The translations under genes were made by a program, and so were the position numbers. A DNA stretch of 64,000 bases, taken from contig RWJK01001973.1 of assembly GCA_004335835.1 (NCBI GenBank), forward strand, positions 248,001-312,000, written 5' to 3'. Below, piece by piece: positions 1 to 11,237 of this stretch. A model generated the notes under the pieces. It did not search any database, was not told the origin of the DNA, and saw only the letters and a program-made list of their open reading frames with translations. Source of the stretch: Scenedesmus sp. ARA3 (lineage: Eukaryota > Chlorophyta > Chlorophyceae > Sphaeropleales > Scenedesmaceae). How positions within the stretch are numbered: the first letter of the stretch is position 1; each line of letters starts with the position of its first letter.

Positions 1-77
1 GCCCTCAATGCACGCATGCACATCCTCACACCTTTGATCGCTGTCTGCTGCGCCGCTGCAACCACCTGCGTGTGCAG

Positions 78-325
78 CTGAGAGCCGGCCCAAGGAGCTG
101 TTCACTGAGATGCCGCTGGTGTGGCTCAAGCCGCAGCAGCACAGGGCCAAGCCCGCCTCAGGCATCTACGACTGCCCCGTGTACAAGACCACCACGCGTG
201 CAGGCACGCTGAGCACCACCGGGCACAGCACCAACTTCATCATGATGGTGGAGCTGGGCACTGAGCTGCAGCCTGCCCACTGGATCAATAGGGGCGTGGC
301 GCTGTTCACCGCGCTGCCCTTCTAG
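78..325 (+). CDS. Dynein heavy chain, C-terminal exon (5' part outside window)
   Basis: This is the last exon of a dynein heavy chain, the ATP-driven microtubule motor of cilia or cytoplasm. The exon opens after an AG acceptor at 76-77 and reads to a TAG at 323-325. The product has the conserved dynein C-terminal signature: EMPLVWLKP, then YDCPVYKTTTRAGTLSTTGHS, then the closing WINRGVALF block. In known dynein heavy chains these motifs lie at the extreme C-terminus after the AAA ring, so the motor, linker and stem must lie left of the window. The exon alone cannot say whether the chain is axonemal or cytoplasmic. The end of this exon is copied twice downstream (381-437 and 5569-5658). Confidence 0.9.
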
Positions 326-380
326 CTTGGCTGGGTGGGAGCTCGCAGGTGGCATAGCTGCGCTGGGGATCGCAGATTCT

Positions 381-480
381 GCAGCCTGCTCACTGGATCA
401 ACAGAGGCGTGGCGCCGTCACCGCCCTCCCCTTCTAGCTTTGCTGGATTGGATTTTGCAGGGGCATAGCTGTGCTGGGGG
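381..480 (+). pseudogene. Duplicated dynein 3'-end fragment, copy 1
   Basis: About 60 bases after the dynein stop, the sequence coding LQPAHWINRGVA plus the following 3'-UTR bases is repeated. The copy keeps a TAG at the equivalent place (435-437), but bases are missing after GVA, so the true ending is out of frame. It sits inside the likely 3'-UTR of the real gene and has no open frame upstream, so it is a relic. Confidence 0.75.
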
Positions 481-709
481 CGCGTTTGATCAGCTTTGCA
501 GGGCATGCAGGCTTGTACTGCGTGGGCTATCTTGGTAGCTCTACGCTTGGTGGACACTCATTGATTCGTAGGAGTGGCACGTAGAATAGATGATAGATTC
601 AGGGTCTTCCAGCCGTATGTCCATGTACCAATCAGGCATGCCAACCGCACATCACCATGCATGTCAGCTGCGAAGCATGGTGTGTGAACACAGCAAGCTG
701 CTCAACGGT

Positions 710-714
710 TGTAA
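710..714 (+). terminator. Candidate polyadenylation signal TGTAA for dynein
   Basis: TGTAA is the usual polyadenylation signal of chlorophycean algae. This one is about 385 bases after the dynein stop and is the first on the + strand. A five-base motif also occurs by chance. Confidence 0.35.
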
Positions 715-1129
715 TATGTGGGTCGAAGGCATTGTACTGCCCGAATCTAGCTGTTGTAGGTGTTGATGGCTTTGGGCGCTTTTGCGTGCAGAACTGCAAG
801 GCAGTCGCCATCTCCTGTTCTGTTACTGTCTGACAGTACTGTCAGCACGTGCCCGTGACACACAGGTTCCGGCCCGCATAAACGACAAGCTACCCTACGC
901 AGTCAAGACCGACGTAGCATAGCATTCCGTTGAAGAAACTTGTCGGACACATGTTTGTGCAGCCGGCAGTGGTACAGCCCTGTACGACACTTGCCCGCCT
1001 CTTCTGCTTCACGCATGCACAACCAAGCACGCTCGACAGTAACGGCACTCTGGCGCTCAGGCCAATCAGCGGGGGCATGAAATACATTCTTCCATGAAAT
1101 CGACCGGAATTAGTACAAGTGGCGCGGCC

Positions 1130-2140
1130 ATGGAATCCTGGCTGCAGCAGTTGGCAGCAGGGCGCCGCTCCCTTGCAGAGCTGTTTGCCGAGGTACAGCA
1201 GAGACAGCAAGGGCAGATCCTGCTGATTGTTCACGCATCACCAATGTCTAACATGCACCTATATCTCGCAACTGCAGCTAAAAGCAGCAGTGGCAGCAGC
1301 AGCACAAATGCCATCCACTGCCGTGCACCTTGTTGCTGGCACCATCGACAGCGCATCAACATAGCCCATGCGAGTGCTTGCTCCGCTGTTGTATGCTGCA
1401 GTTGAACAACAGAGGTGCTGTTGCATCGTCCCTGCTGAGCCATCTTTGGAAGCAGTCAGCACATGCCAAGCTGCTGCAGCGGCCACCAGCAGACCACATC
1501 AGCGCCAAACAGGAAGCACTGTTTCAGCAAACCTGCGACAATGCGGTAGAGCTGGGGCTGTGCTCAGATGTGGTACTCAGATTACAGCAGTCAAATGCAG
1601 GCAATGATGAGCACGCAGAGCAGTTCCTGCAGGCCACTCTTGCTGCCCGGCCCATATCAACGCTGGCCGGTCTGATGGTGTGGCTGCAGCGGCAGCCGGA
1701 GCTGCTGCGGCTGCATGAACAGGCAGTACAGCAGCCCTTTTGAGATGACCAGATGAGCTACTGCAATCTGTGGATTGCCTGCAGCTCAGGTGCGCTGAGA
1801 CGGTAATATCATCAGCATCAGAGCGTTGGTAGCTGGCAGTGGCAACGGGGGCAGCTGCTCATCACTTGCAACAATGAACAGGCATCAAGCAAGCACAGTA
1901 TTTGCTTCAGTGCAATACTTCAGAGCCACAGGCAAAGAATACGGCCAGGTGCAGCAACACAAGAGGTCCTGCTACTCGCAGTACAAGCTCGCCGCTGTGC
2001 TGCTCTGTGTGCCTTTTACGTACGCTGTGCAGGACTGTGCACCTTGCTGCTGCTGCTGTCTTACCACAGCCGCAACGCCAAGCTGCTGGTGCAAGCTGCA
2101 GAGGAGCTCGTGGGAGCTGGTGAGCGGTGATGTTTGAACT

Positions 2141-2176
<36 letters not shown>

Positions 2177-3054
2177 GTGGCCGTGCGCATCATAGCGCCA
2201 CAGCTGCTCCTATTGGCCTGAGTCTTTTGGCTAGTTGTTGCTGTGTTGCACTGAACGTCAACTCATTGGATGGAGTCATGTGCCATGATGCAGCTGCACC
2301 ACAGCTCTGCAGCTGGACGCGAGTAACAGCACAGTTGTGGCAAGGCAGCAAGTGGCAGGCACTAAGGGCGTGGGCTGGGTCAACAGCGCGTGGATCGCGT
2401 TGAAACAGCGATTTCATTTGAAAGACTGCAGGTTTTGAACCTCGCTCCCTGATCCTCCACGCATGCTGGCCCGAAGTAACATACCCAGTAGTGCCTGATC
2501 CGGAGGGATGCTGCTGTCGCTGCTGCTGCTGCTACTGCCTTGTTGTGTGCTGCAGAGTTGCCGCAGCAGCTGCCTGGCTTTTTATGGCGCTCCACGCAGA
2601 TTCTTGCAGCAGCTGAGCAGCCACTGTGCAACATAGTGGTGTCTCAAACAGTCCGGCTTAGCAGATTGACAGCTTTCGTTGTGACACACGACAGCTTTGC
2701 CAGCCGGGTAGGCATCAGCTGGCCCTGGGCGGCTGAGCTGCTGCAGCAGCTGCTGAACTATGCAGTGGCTGCAGGCCTGATGCGGGCACTGCCAGGCGGC
2801 ATTGTGGCTGCAGCAGCGATAGCAATCGGGCAGAGGAACAGCAGCAGCAGCAGCAGCAGCAAAAGCAGCACCAGCAGTTATCTCACTCTAATTGCACACG
2901 ACCTTGCAGCAGCTGCAACTGAGCTGTTTGTTGTTGCAGGCTCTATGAGCACCTACAGAGGTGTTGACGGCCGTGCCTTTTCACCATATGCAGCCACAGC
3001 TGAGGTTGCGCTGCAGCTGCTTGCAGTGCGGTGCTGGCAGATACACCAGAGGCT

Positions 3055-3099
<45 letters not shown>

Positions 3100-4835
3100 G
3101 CGGCGGCTGACACAGCAGTTGGGCAGGCGTATGCGCGGCGACCTACTGCTGCTGCCGGATCCACAAGCTGGGCCGTTGCTGCAGCTGATGCCGCTAGCAT
3201 TGCTGCTGGAGGCGCAAGCAGATGAAGAGGCACGTGCAGGGGAGGCCGCATCCGCTGCACAGCTCCGCGGTGTGCTGGTTGAAGCCTCAGCAATGTCCTC
3301 TGTGCTGTTCTTGCATGCTTCGGTGCTCAGCGGGCGCGGCAGCAGCAGCTCTCCCGTACTGTCTGCTGCCGCGCTGCAGCTGACAGCCGAGCTGCTGCTG
3401 CGGGGTGCTGTAGCATGGCAGCGGCAGTACATGCTGCTGCCGGCAGAGCAGCAGGCGCTGCTGCAGGCAGATGCGGCAGCAGCATTAGGGGATAGCGACA
3501 GCTGGCCACAACACACGCGAATGCTGTCGAGAGCAGGCAAGCTTGTTGCAGTGTGCTGCCAGTTGCTGCAGGCACAGATGGCTGCTCTGTGGGCCAGTGG
3601 TCAGTGGCAGCAGCCATTGCAGCTGCTGCAGCAGGGCGGCGGGCAGGTGCTGCTGCAGGGCCTGAGCCTGGCGGTGCACTGCGGCAGCCTATGTCGAGAT
3701 CTGTGGCGGGCGATGTCACTGCATGACCTGCTCATGGTTCTGCAGCCGCGTTTGGGTGAGTGACTGACGGAGTGATGCAGGCCTGTTGCTGTGAACATGC
3801 CCACAAGCATACAAGTCTAGCTGGTAGAAGCTCACCTCGTGTATACAGGTTGTATCAGAGAGACCAGGCAGATCATTAGTACAGCAGCACCAGCAGGCGA
3901 GCAATTTGCTGCATGTGCCTGTGCCGGCTGTTGCCACTGCATCGCTTCACAATGGACACCTCGCCCTCTGCACTGCTCCTCCTGCTGCTGTTGTTTCACC
4001 AGCTCCTGCTGTAGTGAGTGGAAAGGGCGCAGGGTAGTGCGTGACGGGCTGCATGTATGCTGACAAGCTGTCGTCTGCACCTTCTCATCACATCCATGTG
4101 TATTCATCACACTTGCATCGCTTGCAGGGGAGGTGGACGACTCCCTGCACACCCGCAGGCAGCTGTTCCTCAGCCAGCTGGCGCGCAAGCACCCGGTGGC
4201 CTTCTTCCAGTTCCTGGACATCTGCGCAAGATGCAGGCCGCTGGATGCAGCCACTGCCGGGCGCCTGGTGCTGCTTGTGACGCATAGCACCACTAAAGTC
4301 GGCACCAAGGGGCTGGCAGAGCTGCTGAGCAGCCCCGCAGCAGCAGCAGCGCTGGGCTCAGCGTTGTGCAGCTGTGCCAAGCTGTGCACGGGGACTGGCG
4401 CAGCTGTTGCAAGCATGCCGTGCGCAGCAGCTGCCGGGCCGCGGTATGCGCAGCAAACGCTCTGCAATCATGTGCTGGTCTGCCTGCTGGACATCACGCT
4501 CGCGTTGAGAACAGCTGTAGAGCAGGCTGCAGATGAGCCAGCAGTACTGACTAGCGGCAGCAGCAGCAGCATGGAGCAGATGAAATCCAGCGCAATGTTC
4601 CTAGCAGTGCTGCTGAGCAGGTGCTTGTTAGGCCTGCACGGGGCTACGCTGCAGGCAGGCGGGGTGCAGCAGGAGGTGGGGTACCATGAGACAGGCATTG
4701 CATCATTTGAGAATGTGTGGAGTGTTGTGCACCAGCTGCAGGGTACGCTTTGGGCAGCTGAGGATGCATGCAGCTCAGCAGCAGCAGGTGCTGCGGCCAC
4801 AGCGCACACGGCCGCTGGCGCGCTGCTAGAACAAT

Positions 4836-4868
<33 letters not shown>

Positions 4869-5326
4869 GGGCTGTGCGCTGGCAGTACCTATTACGGCTG
4901 CAAGCATCACGCAAGCTGATGGCTGCAGCTGCAGCCGACCGGCAGAAGTGGAGCGCAGCCTTTGTGACGGATCTGTGCGGGGACTTTAAGTGCCCAAAGG
5001 GTGTGGCTGATGGGGCTTCTGCCACTGACATCGCCCCTGCACCACAGCAGCACAAGACGCCTGCTGCCACTGTTGGCGCAGCGCGTGTGTATCAGGACGC
5101 GCTGGCTTTCTGCAAGGTGCTGACAGCTGTCGCGCGGCTGCCTGTGGTGTGCAACAACCCCGGGTGTGCTGAGCTGCGCGGTGCATCGGAGGCTGCGGCT
5201 GCACGGCACGTGTGTGCCGGCTGCGGCTGCCACTACTGCAGCGCTGCCTGCCAGGCTGCTGGCTGGAGGAGCCACAAGAAGGGCTGCAGGCGCATGGCAG
5301 CATGCGGGATGCGGGTGGAGGGCTGA
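1130..5326 (+). pseudogene. MYND zinc-finger protein gene, copy A (in-frame stop)
   Basis: This is a large alpha-helical protein ending in a MYND zinc finger, a protein-interaction module found in many algal proteins of unknown job. Exons placed by phase and by comparison with copy B: 1130-1192 (MESWLQQLAAGRRSLAELFAE), about 1402-1725, 2033-2119 (ending LLVQAAEELVGA), 2556-3755 and 4128-5326. The 1725/2033 junction is not phase-matched, so a small exon may be missed. The finger lies at about 5145-5300, with CNNPGC, CAGC, YCSAACQ, W, H and a last C, all MYND ligands. A TAA at 4835-4837 lies in the frame of exon 5, directly before a CAG run; copy B has no stop there. Reading therefore ends about 100 residues before the finger unless an unrecognised splice or sequence error is involved. 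A 14-unit CAG run encodes polyQ at 3056-3097. Confidence 0.7.
3056..3097 (+). repeat. (CAG)14 run, polyglutamine in MYND copy A
   Basis: Fourteen uninterrupted CAG triplets are read as Gln. The homologous place in copy B (8340-8385) has shorter, interrupted CAG runs, so the tract length is not conserved between paralogues. Confidence 0.9.
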
Positions 5327-5568
5327 CAGGCAGTTCGTTACTGCTGCTGCCGTAGCAGCAGCTCGTCCAGACAGCCAGCCCATTGTGTACACCCTTGTTG
5401 TTTCGGCCGAGCCCGGCATCAAAAGCAGCATTCGCAGCGAGGGACAGCTGCAGCTGCAGCTGCAGGGGCTATCATAGTATGGCTGCAGCAGCACCAGCAG
5501 GCACTGTGGCGGCGCCATGTTCTGCTGCGTGCGCATGTCATTTTGATTGCAGTACTACTAGTGATGGT

Positions 5569-5658
5569 GTTCATCATGATGCTGGTGCTGGGCAGCAGCT
5601 GCAGCCCGCCCACTGGATCAACAGAGGCGTGGCGCTGTTCACAGCACTGCCCTTCTAG
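5569..5658 (+). pseudogene. Duplicated dynein 3'-end fragment, copy 2 (frameshifted)
   Basis: The stretch matches the last 90 bases of the dynein exon. The bases coding FIMM at its left and WINRGVALFTALPF with TAG at its right are both present but in different frames. About one base is missing in the GAGCTGGGCACTGAG segment (here GTGCTGGGCAGCAG). Sequence after the stop still resembles the dynein 3'-UTR. It lies between the two MYND copies and marks the duplication boundary. Confidence 0.8.
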
Positions 5659-6325
5659 CATTGCTGGATTGACGTTTGCGGGTAGCTTGGCTGTGTTGAG
5701 TGCCACAAGTTACCAGAGGACCTTGCTCTGCATTGCGTGCAAGCTTTTGCTGGGCAGGTTATCTCTGAAATACGTTTGAATTGCATCTATTGATTTGTTG
5801 AAGAGGCATATGATGTGGTGTGACACATCGTAGGGTCATGGGACCCAAGACAATGTAATATCCATGTACCAATCATTGGAGCCGGAGTCCAGCATGTGTG
5901 TGTACTTGTACAGAGTGAACATGCATAGCTCAGCTAGCACTGATTGCTGTATGAGCTGCTCTAGATGGTCCTCTGTGTTCATTTCGGTTGCAGCACTGTT
6001 AATCTAGCTTTCAAACCATCACTGTGGTCGCTGTGCATGGTACTCCTGAAGACGGCTGCCATGTCGGAACCTGACGTAACTGTCACCGGCTCCGGCTGAT
6101 GATACTGGCACTTCCAATCCAGTCGACGTTGAGAACATTAGTTTGAGCTGTTGTTTATGCAGCCAGCACGGCCCCGTTGCCTCGTCTGTTTGGACCCTTG
6201 CACAAGCTAGCATTGCTGCAGCTGTCACCACCCTCGCACACTGCAACAACCGACAGATGCGTGAAGTATAGGACGATATGTTGACTATTTGCTTGTAACA
6301 TCGAAGTTTGAGAAGTGGTGGGGCT
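5659..6325. other. Spacer between MYND copies A and B
   Basis: No gene is seen. The stretch contains duplicated dynein 3'-UTR sequence (5659-5720 and about 5866-5885) and a TGTAA at about 5853-5857 that could end transcription of copy A. The B promoter must lie in the right-hand part. Confidence 0.5.
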
Positions 6326-6511
6326 ATGGATGCGTTGCTGGAGGAGTTTGAAGCAGGGCGCCTGTCCCTGGCAGAGCTGTTTGCTGAGGTACAGCAGAAG
6401 GGCGAACTAAACAACAGAATATGTTTGTAGTGCATGCGTTCAATATGACATTAACGCGCAGGTATCTCACAAGTGCAGCTTGAGCAGCAGCAGCTTGAGC
6501 AGCAGCAGCTT

Positions 6512-6569
<58 letters not shown>

Positions 6570-6831
6570 GGCAGCNNNNNNNNNNNNNNNNNNNNNNNNN
6601 NNNNNNNNNNNNNNNNNNNNNNNNNNNNNNNNNNNNNNNNNNNNNNNNNNNNNNNNNNNNNNNNNNNNNNNNNNNNNNNNNNNNNNNNNNNNNNNNNNNN
6701 NNNNNNNNNNNNNNNNNNNNNNNNNNNNNNNNNNNNNNNNNNNNNNNNNNNNNNNNNNNNNNNNNNNNNNNNNNNNNNNNNNNNNNNNNNNNNNNNNNNN
6801 NNNNNNNNNNNNNNNNNNNNNNNNNNNNNNN

Positions 6832-6888
<57 letters not shown>

Positions 6889-7726
6889 GCAATGACGACC
6901 CGCAGCGGCAGAAGCTCCAGCTGATATATTGTTAGCTTCCACATTACAGGGCAGAGCACGGCTTCTTGAACCGTTGCATAACCCTTTGCCTGGTAGGAAC
7001 GCAGCAGGCGGGGATTGCATGCGGCATGTGCTGCAGCAAACCAGACGCAGGGGACTGGCCTGCATGGCAGGTCATGCCGCAATGCACATTTGTACGGAAG
7101 CCCCACACACATGGTCCATCAGCAGCTGCTGAAGCATCAGCCATTGCTGCGCAGTGCACCGCATGTGGGGACCGCTAACAGATATGCACGACTGCTGCTG
7201 GCTGTGCTGTGGCGACTTGCGATGTGTCTGCAGCACTGAATGCCTTACTGCAGCTTGTTGTGTGGAACCACAACAGCACCCCCAGGCTGCTGGTGCAAGC
7301 TGCAGAGGAGTTGGTGGGATCAGGTGAGCAGCAGCAGCAGCAGCAGCAAAGGTCATGCGCCCAAAGCAGTGCTGCTGGTCCTGTGAGGCTGCAGCCTTTG
7401 ATTTCTACTTGATGTGTGAATGTTGACGTGCTGCACTCAAAAACTCATAAGCTGCAGGTCTGTGTGGTGCTGCAGCCTCAGTGCGCTTTTCAATACTCTC
7501 TGTAGCCTGTCAAGCTCAACAGCACTGCAGTGTCTGTAGATGCAGCAAGCCACTCATTGCATCTGCCTCTACACTGCTGTGTGGGGCTTGCCCGGCAGCT
7601 GCAGTTTCAGCAGCTGTGGTATGTGCTGTGCAATCGAGCGCCAACCTCTTGTTTCACCATCCATGGTTTGCATGCATGAAAAGGATGTCTCTCATACTGG
7701 GCAGTTCTCTGACCTTGCAAGCATGC

Positions 7727-7774
<48 letters not shown>

Positions 7775-8072
7775 TGCACTGACTTCTGCTGCAGAGCTGC
7801 CGCAGCAACTTCCTAGCTTCACGTGGCAGTCCGCACAGATCCACGCAGCAGCCGGCCAACCGCTGTGCAGTGTGCCGCTGTCACTGACCGTCAGGCTGAT
7901 CAGGTTGACAGGCGCCATGGTGACACACGACAGCTTTGCAAGTCTGTGCGGCATCAACTGGCCATGGGCGGCTGAGCTGCTGCAGCAGCTGCTGAACTAT
8001 GCAGTGGCTGCAGGGCTCATGCGGGCACTGCCGGGTGGCAGCGTGGCAGAAGCAGCAATAGCAATTAACCGG

Positions 8073-8119
<47 letters not shown>

Positions 8120-9885
8120 TGATAGAGGCAGGGTAGGCAGCGCCAGAAGCAGCAGTAGTGCACTGGATGACAAGCGTGTTGGCATCATGGCGCACGACAT
8201 TGCAGCAGTTGCAATTGACTTGATTGCTACTGCAGGGACGCTGCGGGTCTACAGAGGCGTGCATGGCGGCGTGCTCGCAAAGCATGCAGCAGTAGCTGAG
8301 GTCGCGCTGCAGCTGCTTGCAATGCGCTGCTTGCAGATGCACCAGAAGCTGCAGCAGGTGCAGCAGCAGCAGCAGCAGCAGCAGGGGCAGCAGGGCCGGC
8401 GACGGCTGACACATCAGTTGGGCCGGCGCATGCGTGCCAACCTGCTGCTGCTGCCTGATCCACGAGCTGGGCCTTTGCTGCAGCTGCTGCCGTCAGCAGT
8501 GCTGATGGAGGTGCAAGCAGCAGCAGATGCATGCGCTGGGGATGATGCAGCACCTGAGCAGCCCTGGCACGACCTGGTTGACTCAACTCGCGCAATGGCC
8601 ACGGTGCTGCTGCTGCGAGCAGAGCTCACAAATGCACACGAGCGCATCAACTCGCCTATGCTGTCTGCTGCAGCGCTGCAGCTGGCAGCACAGCTGCTGC
8701 TGCTGGGTGCGGTAGAGTGGCAGCAGCAGTACATGCTGCTGCCGGCAGAGCAGCAGGCGCTGCTGCAGGTAGATGCAGCAGCCGCAACAGGAGAGAGCGC
8801 CATCCTGCGGCAGCAGGCATGTGGCCAGGTGACGCGAGCAGAAAAGCTCATCTCTGTGTGCTGCCAGCTGCTGCAGGGGCAGATGGCTACTCTTTGGGCC
8901 AGTGATCAGTGGCAGCAGCCCTTTCAGCTGCTGCAGCAGGGCGGTGGGCAGGTGCTGCTGCAGGGCCTGACACTTACGTTGCACTGCGGCAGCCTGGACA
9001 GGCCGCTACAATTGGGACATGGCATGGCAGCAGGCGACCTGATTGCCATCCTGCAGCCGTCTTTAGGTAAGTGGCTGACCAACTGGCATGGCGGTGCTGC
9101 TGTGCAGATGAATCAATAGCATGGTGCTGCTGTGCAGATGAATCAATAGCATGGTGCTGCTGTGCAGATGAATCAATAGCATCGCCTTTAACGTGTCCTT
9201 TTGCTGCTAATGTCAGCTCAACTGACAAGGGCTGGGGGCAATGCATGACTGACATTTCAATGCCAGTTGGTAGGCATTCGACTCCATGCACGATCGTGTG
9301 TCAGCTGTGGGTTGTGCATCCCTGCACAGTGACCTGCATGTGTGATGATGACCAGCTGCTGCACCTCCCTGCTGTGCTGGGCTTGCATCTGCAGGCGACG
9401 CAGACAATGATGCGCTCATCACCCGCAGGAGCCTCTTCCTGAGCCAGCTGGCGCGCAAGCACCCGGTGCCCTTCTTCCGGTTCCTGGACGTCTGCGCAAG
9501 GTCAGGGCAGCTGTGTGCAGAGGAGCTGCTGCCATTTGTAGACCTGCTGGTGCATGGAGCTGCTAAGGTTGGCACCAAGGGGCTGGCAGAGCTGCTCAAC
9601 AGCCCTGCAGCAACAGCAGCATTGGCATCAGCGCTGTGCAGCACCCTCAAGCTGTGCATGCAGCAGACTAGAGATGCAGTTGGCAGCAAGGTTGAGGACT
9701 CCACTGGCAGTGATGCTGTCCGCGGCTCTTTGGCATGGCCGCAGCTGCTGACGCAAACCCTCAGGGTGCTTAGCAGCGTGCTGCAACCAGCGTTGCGGGA
9801 CGCAGCAGCAGCAGCAGCAGCAGCTCCGGCACCAGGAGATCGATCACCTGGCAATGCTGCTGGGGGTCACGCCGGTTCTAGCACG

Positions 9886-9930
<45 letters not shown>

Positions 9931-10716
9931 GACGAGCAGGCCAGGGCCAGCGCTGTGTTCGTCTCAGTGCTGCTGTGCCGTGGCATTGTCTCGCTGCATG
10001 AATCTGCAGCGTGGCTGCCTGCTGACGTGGCGCCTCAGCAGCATGTGGGGCTCACTGGCTACATGTTTGAAGCGCAGTACCTGCAGGGTGCCCTGCAGGT
10101 GTTTGTTGATGTGCACGCCACGCTGCAGCTGTGCTTGCCTGGCCTGTGCGCAGCAACGGCTGGAGGTAGTTGCGACGCACCAGCAGCAGCAGGAGGAGCA
10201 GCAGCAGCAGCAGCAGGTGATTCTCAAGGAGTGGACAACAGCAGCAGCAGCAGCAGCTGCAGCCAGGCTGTGCGCTGGCAGCACCTGCTGCGGCTGCCTG
10301 AGTCGCGCAAGCTGGCAGCTGCAGCTGCGGCCTTCAGCAGCAGGTGGGACGCAGGTGCCATCGCTGCGTTCCTTCAGCTGCCACGTGTTGAGCAGATTGC
10401 TCAAAACAGCACCAGAGCAGACTTTCCAGAAGCAGTGAATGCCCACAACGAACAGATGCGGCGTAAGCGGCTGCTGTATCAAGTCGCGCTGGCGTTCTGC
10501 AGGACGGTGACAGCTGTTGCGCCGCTGCCCGTGGTGTGCAACAACCCTGGTTGTGCTGAGCTGCGTGGTGCATCGGAGGCGGCAGCTGCACGGCACGTGT
10601 GTGCGGGGTGCGGCTGCCGCTACTGCTGCGCTGCATGCCAGGCTGCTGGCTGGAGCAGCCACAAGAAGGGCTGCAGGCGCATGGCAGCATGCGGGATGAG
10701 GGTGGAGGGCCGGTAG
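6326..10716 (+). CDS. MYND zinc-finger protein gene, copy B
   Basis: This is the tandem paralogue of copy A and appears complete except for the assembly gap. Exon 1 is 6326-6388 (21 codons, MDALLEEFEAGRLSLAELFAE), the same length and phase as in copy A. Exon 2 starts at 6479 with LEQQQLEQQQ and runs into the gap. Later exons are 7234-7323, 7795-9066 and 9395-10716; the last three join in phase 1. The region 6890-7233 is poorly resolved. Exon 4 begins ELPQQLPSF and holds TVRLIRLTG, WPWAAELLQQLLNY and long Leu/Ala/Gln helices. Exon 5 begins GDADNDALITRRSLFLSQLA and ends with a MYND finger (CNNPGC, CAGC, YCCAACQ, W, H, C) and a short basic tail. No enzyme motif is visible. By analogy with other MYND proteins it would act as an adaptor, but the partner is unknown. 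Confidence 0.75.
6479..6889 (+). repeat. CAG run interrupted by the assembly gap
   Basis: Interrupted CAG repeats (LEQQQ units) turn into a pure CAG run up to 6567, and an AGC/CAG run resumes at 6832 and continues to about 6887. The array evidently spans the unsequenced part, so its true length is unknown. It is read as polyQ if exon 2 of MYND copy B is in the chosen frame. Confidence 0.85.
6576..6831. other. Assembly gap (256 N)
   Basis: A run of 256 N lies inside the CAG array. Open frames that cross it are artefacts. The size may be an estimate rather than measured. Confidence 0.99.
7731..7770 (+). repeat. (CTG)n run in the intron before MYND-B exon 7795
   Basis: About 13 CTG triplets followed by TTGCTGCACTGACTTCTG lead straight into the CAG acceptor at 7792-7794. 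The corresponding intron of copy A has a shorter, interrupted run (2507-2536). The run takes the place of the usual polypyrimidine tract. Confidence 0.8.
8079..8118 (+). repeat. AGC run, polyserine in MYND copy B
   Basis: About 13 AGC triplets are read as Ser, after AINRKS. Copy A has a similar but shorter Ser tract at about 2838-2863. Confidence 0.8.
9093..9182 (+). repeat. Three exact 30-base tandem repeats in a MYND-B intron
   Basis: Three perfect copies of a 30-base unit (9093-9122, 9123-9152, 9153-9182) lie shortly after the donor at 9067. Each contains GATGAATCAATAGC. Perfect identity implies recent expansion. Copy A has no such repeat in the homologous intron. Confidence 0.95.
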
Positions 10717-10848
10717 CCGGCCTGCCATGGTGCTGCCGCGGCAGCTCAGCCAGGAGACAGGCACTACCATTTATGCGATGGAATTGCGTTCTAGCCGAAA
10801 CCAGCATCAGGCAGCAGCTGCAGCGGGGCCGCAGCGGCAAGTGCAAGG

Positions 10849-10881
<33 letters not shown>

Positions 10882-11024
10882 ACGGCTGCGACAACATCAG
10901 CTGTGCCGTGCACATGCCATGTGTTCTAGTGATCAGCCTGATGCCTCGTGGCCAGGGGGTGGTTCAAGCGCCGCCTGTGGAATGTGAGCCTATAGGTGTG
11001 TGATCACGTGATGTGCACACACTG

Positions 11025-11124
11025 GTTGGTACCCAACTGGGGTGCAACTGTTGGTACCCAACTGGGGTGCAACTGTTGGTACCCAACTGGGGTGTAACTG
11101 TTCGTACCCAACTGGGGTGTGCCT
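11025..11124. repeat. 25-base minisatellite, four copies
   Basis: Four tandem copies of a 25-base unit start at 11025, 11050, 11075 and 11100; the first two are identical and the last two diverge by a few bases. Each unit carries GGTACC inside a near-palindrome (GTTGGTACCCAAC), so single strands could fold into small hairpins. It lies in the overlap zone of two convergent 3' ends. Confidence 0.95.
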
Positions 11125-11237
11125 GTTGGAGGTGTGCAAAGTTCGGCAGTTCCAGGGGACATTGTAACAGCTGCCATTCTTATGAAGGCTGTCTTTGCGC
11201 AGTAGTATGTCGATGAAGCAATATTCTTGCAGCTGTT

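Larger units (their letters stand above)
326..1129. other. Dynein 3'-UTR and spacer before the first MYND gene
   Basis: No gene is supported here. The stretch holds the duplicated dynein fragment and a TGTAA at 710-714. A block around 617-632 (TCCATGTACCAATCA) recurs at 5871-5885 downstream of the second dynein fragment, so the duplication includes dynein 3'-UTR sequence. Confidence 0.6.

Noticed and set aside
6324..7112. Open frames crossing the N run
   Set aside because: The gap has no sequence, and the remaining residues are homopolymers from the CAG array.
9093..9182. CRISPR-like array
   Set aside because: The repeats are directly adjacent with no spacers and sit in a eukaryotic intron.
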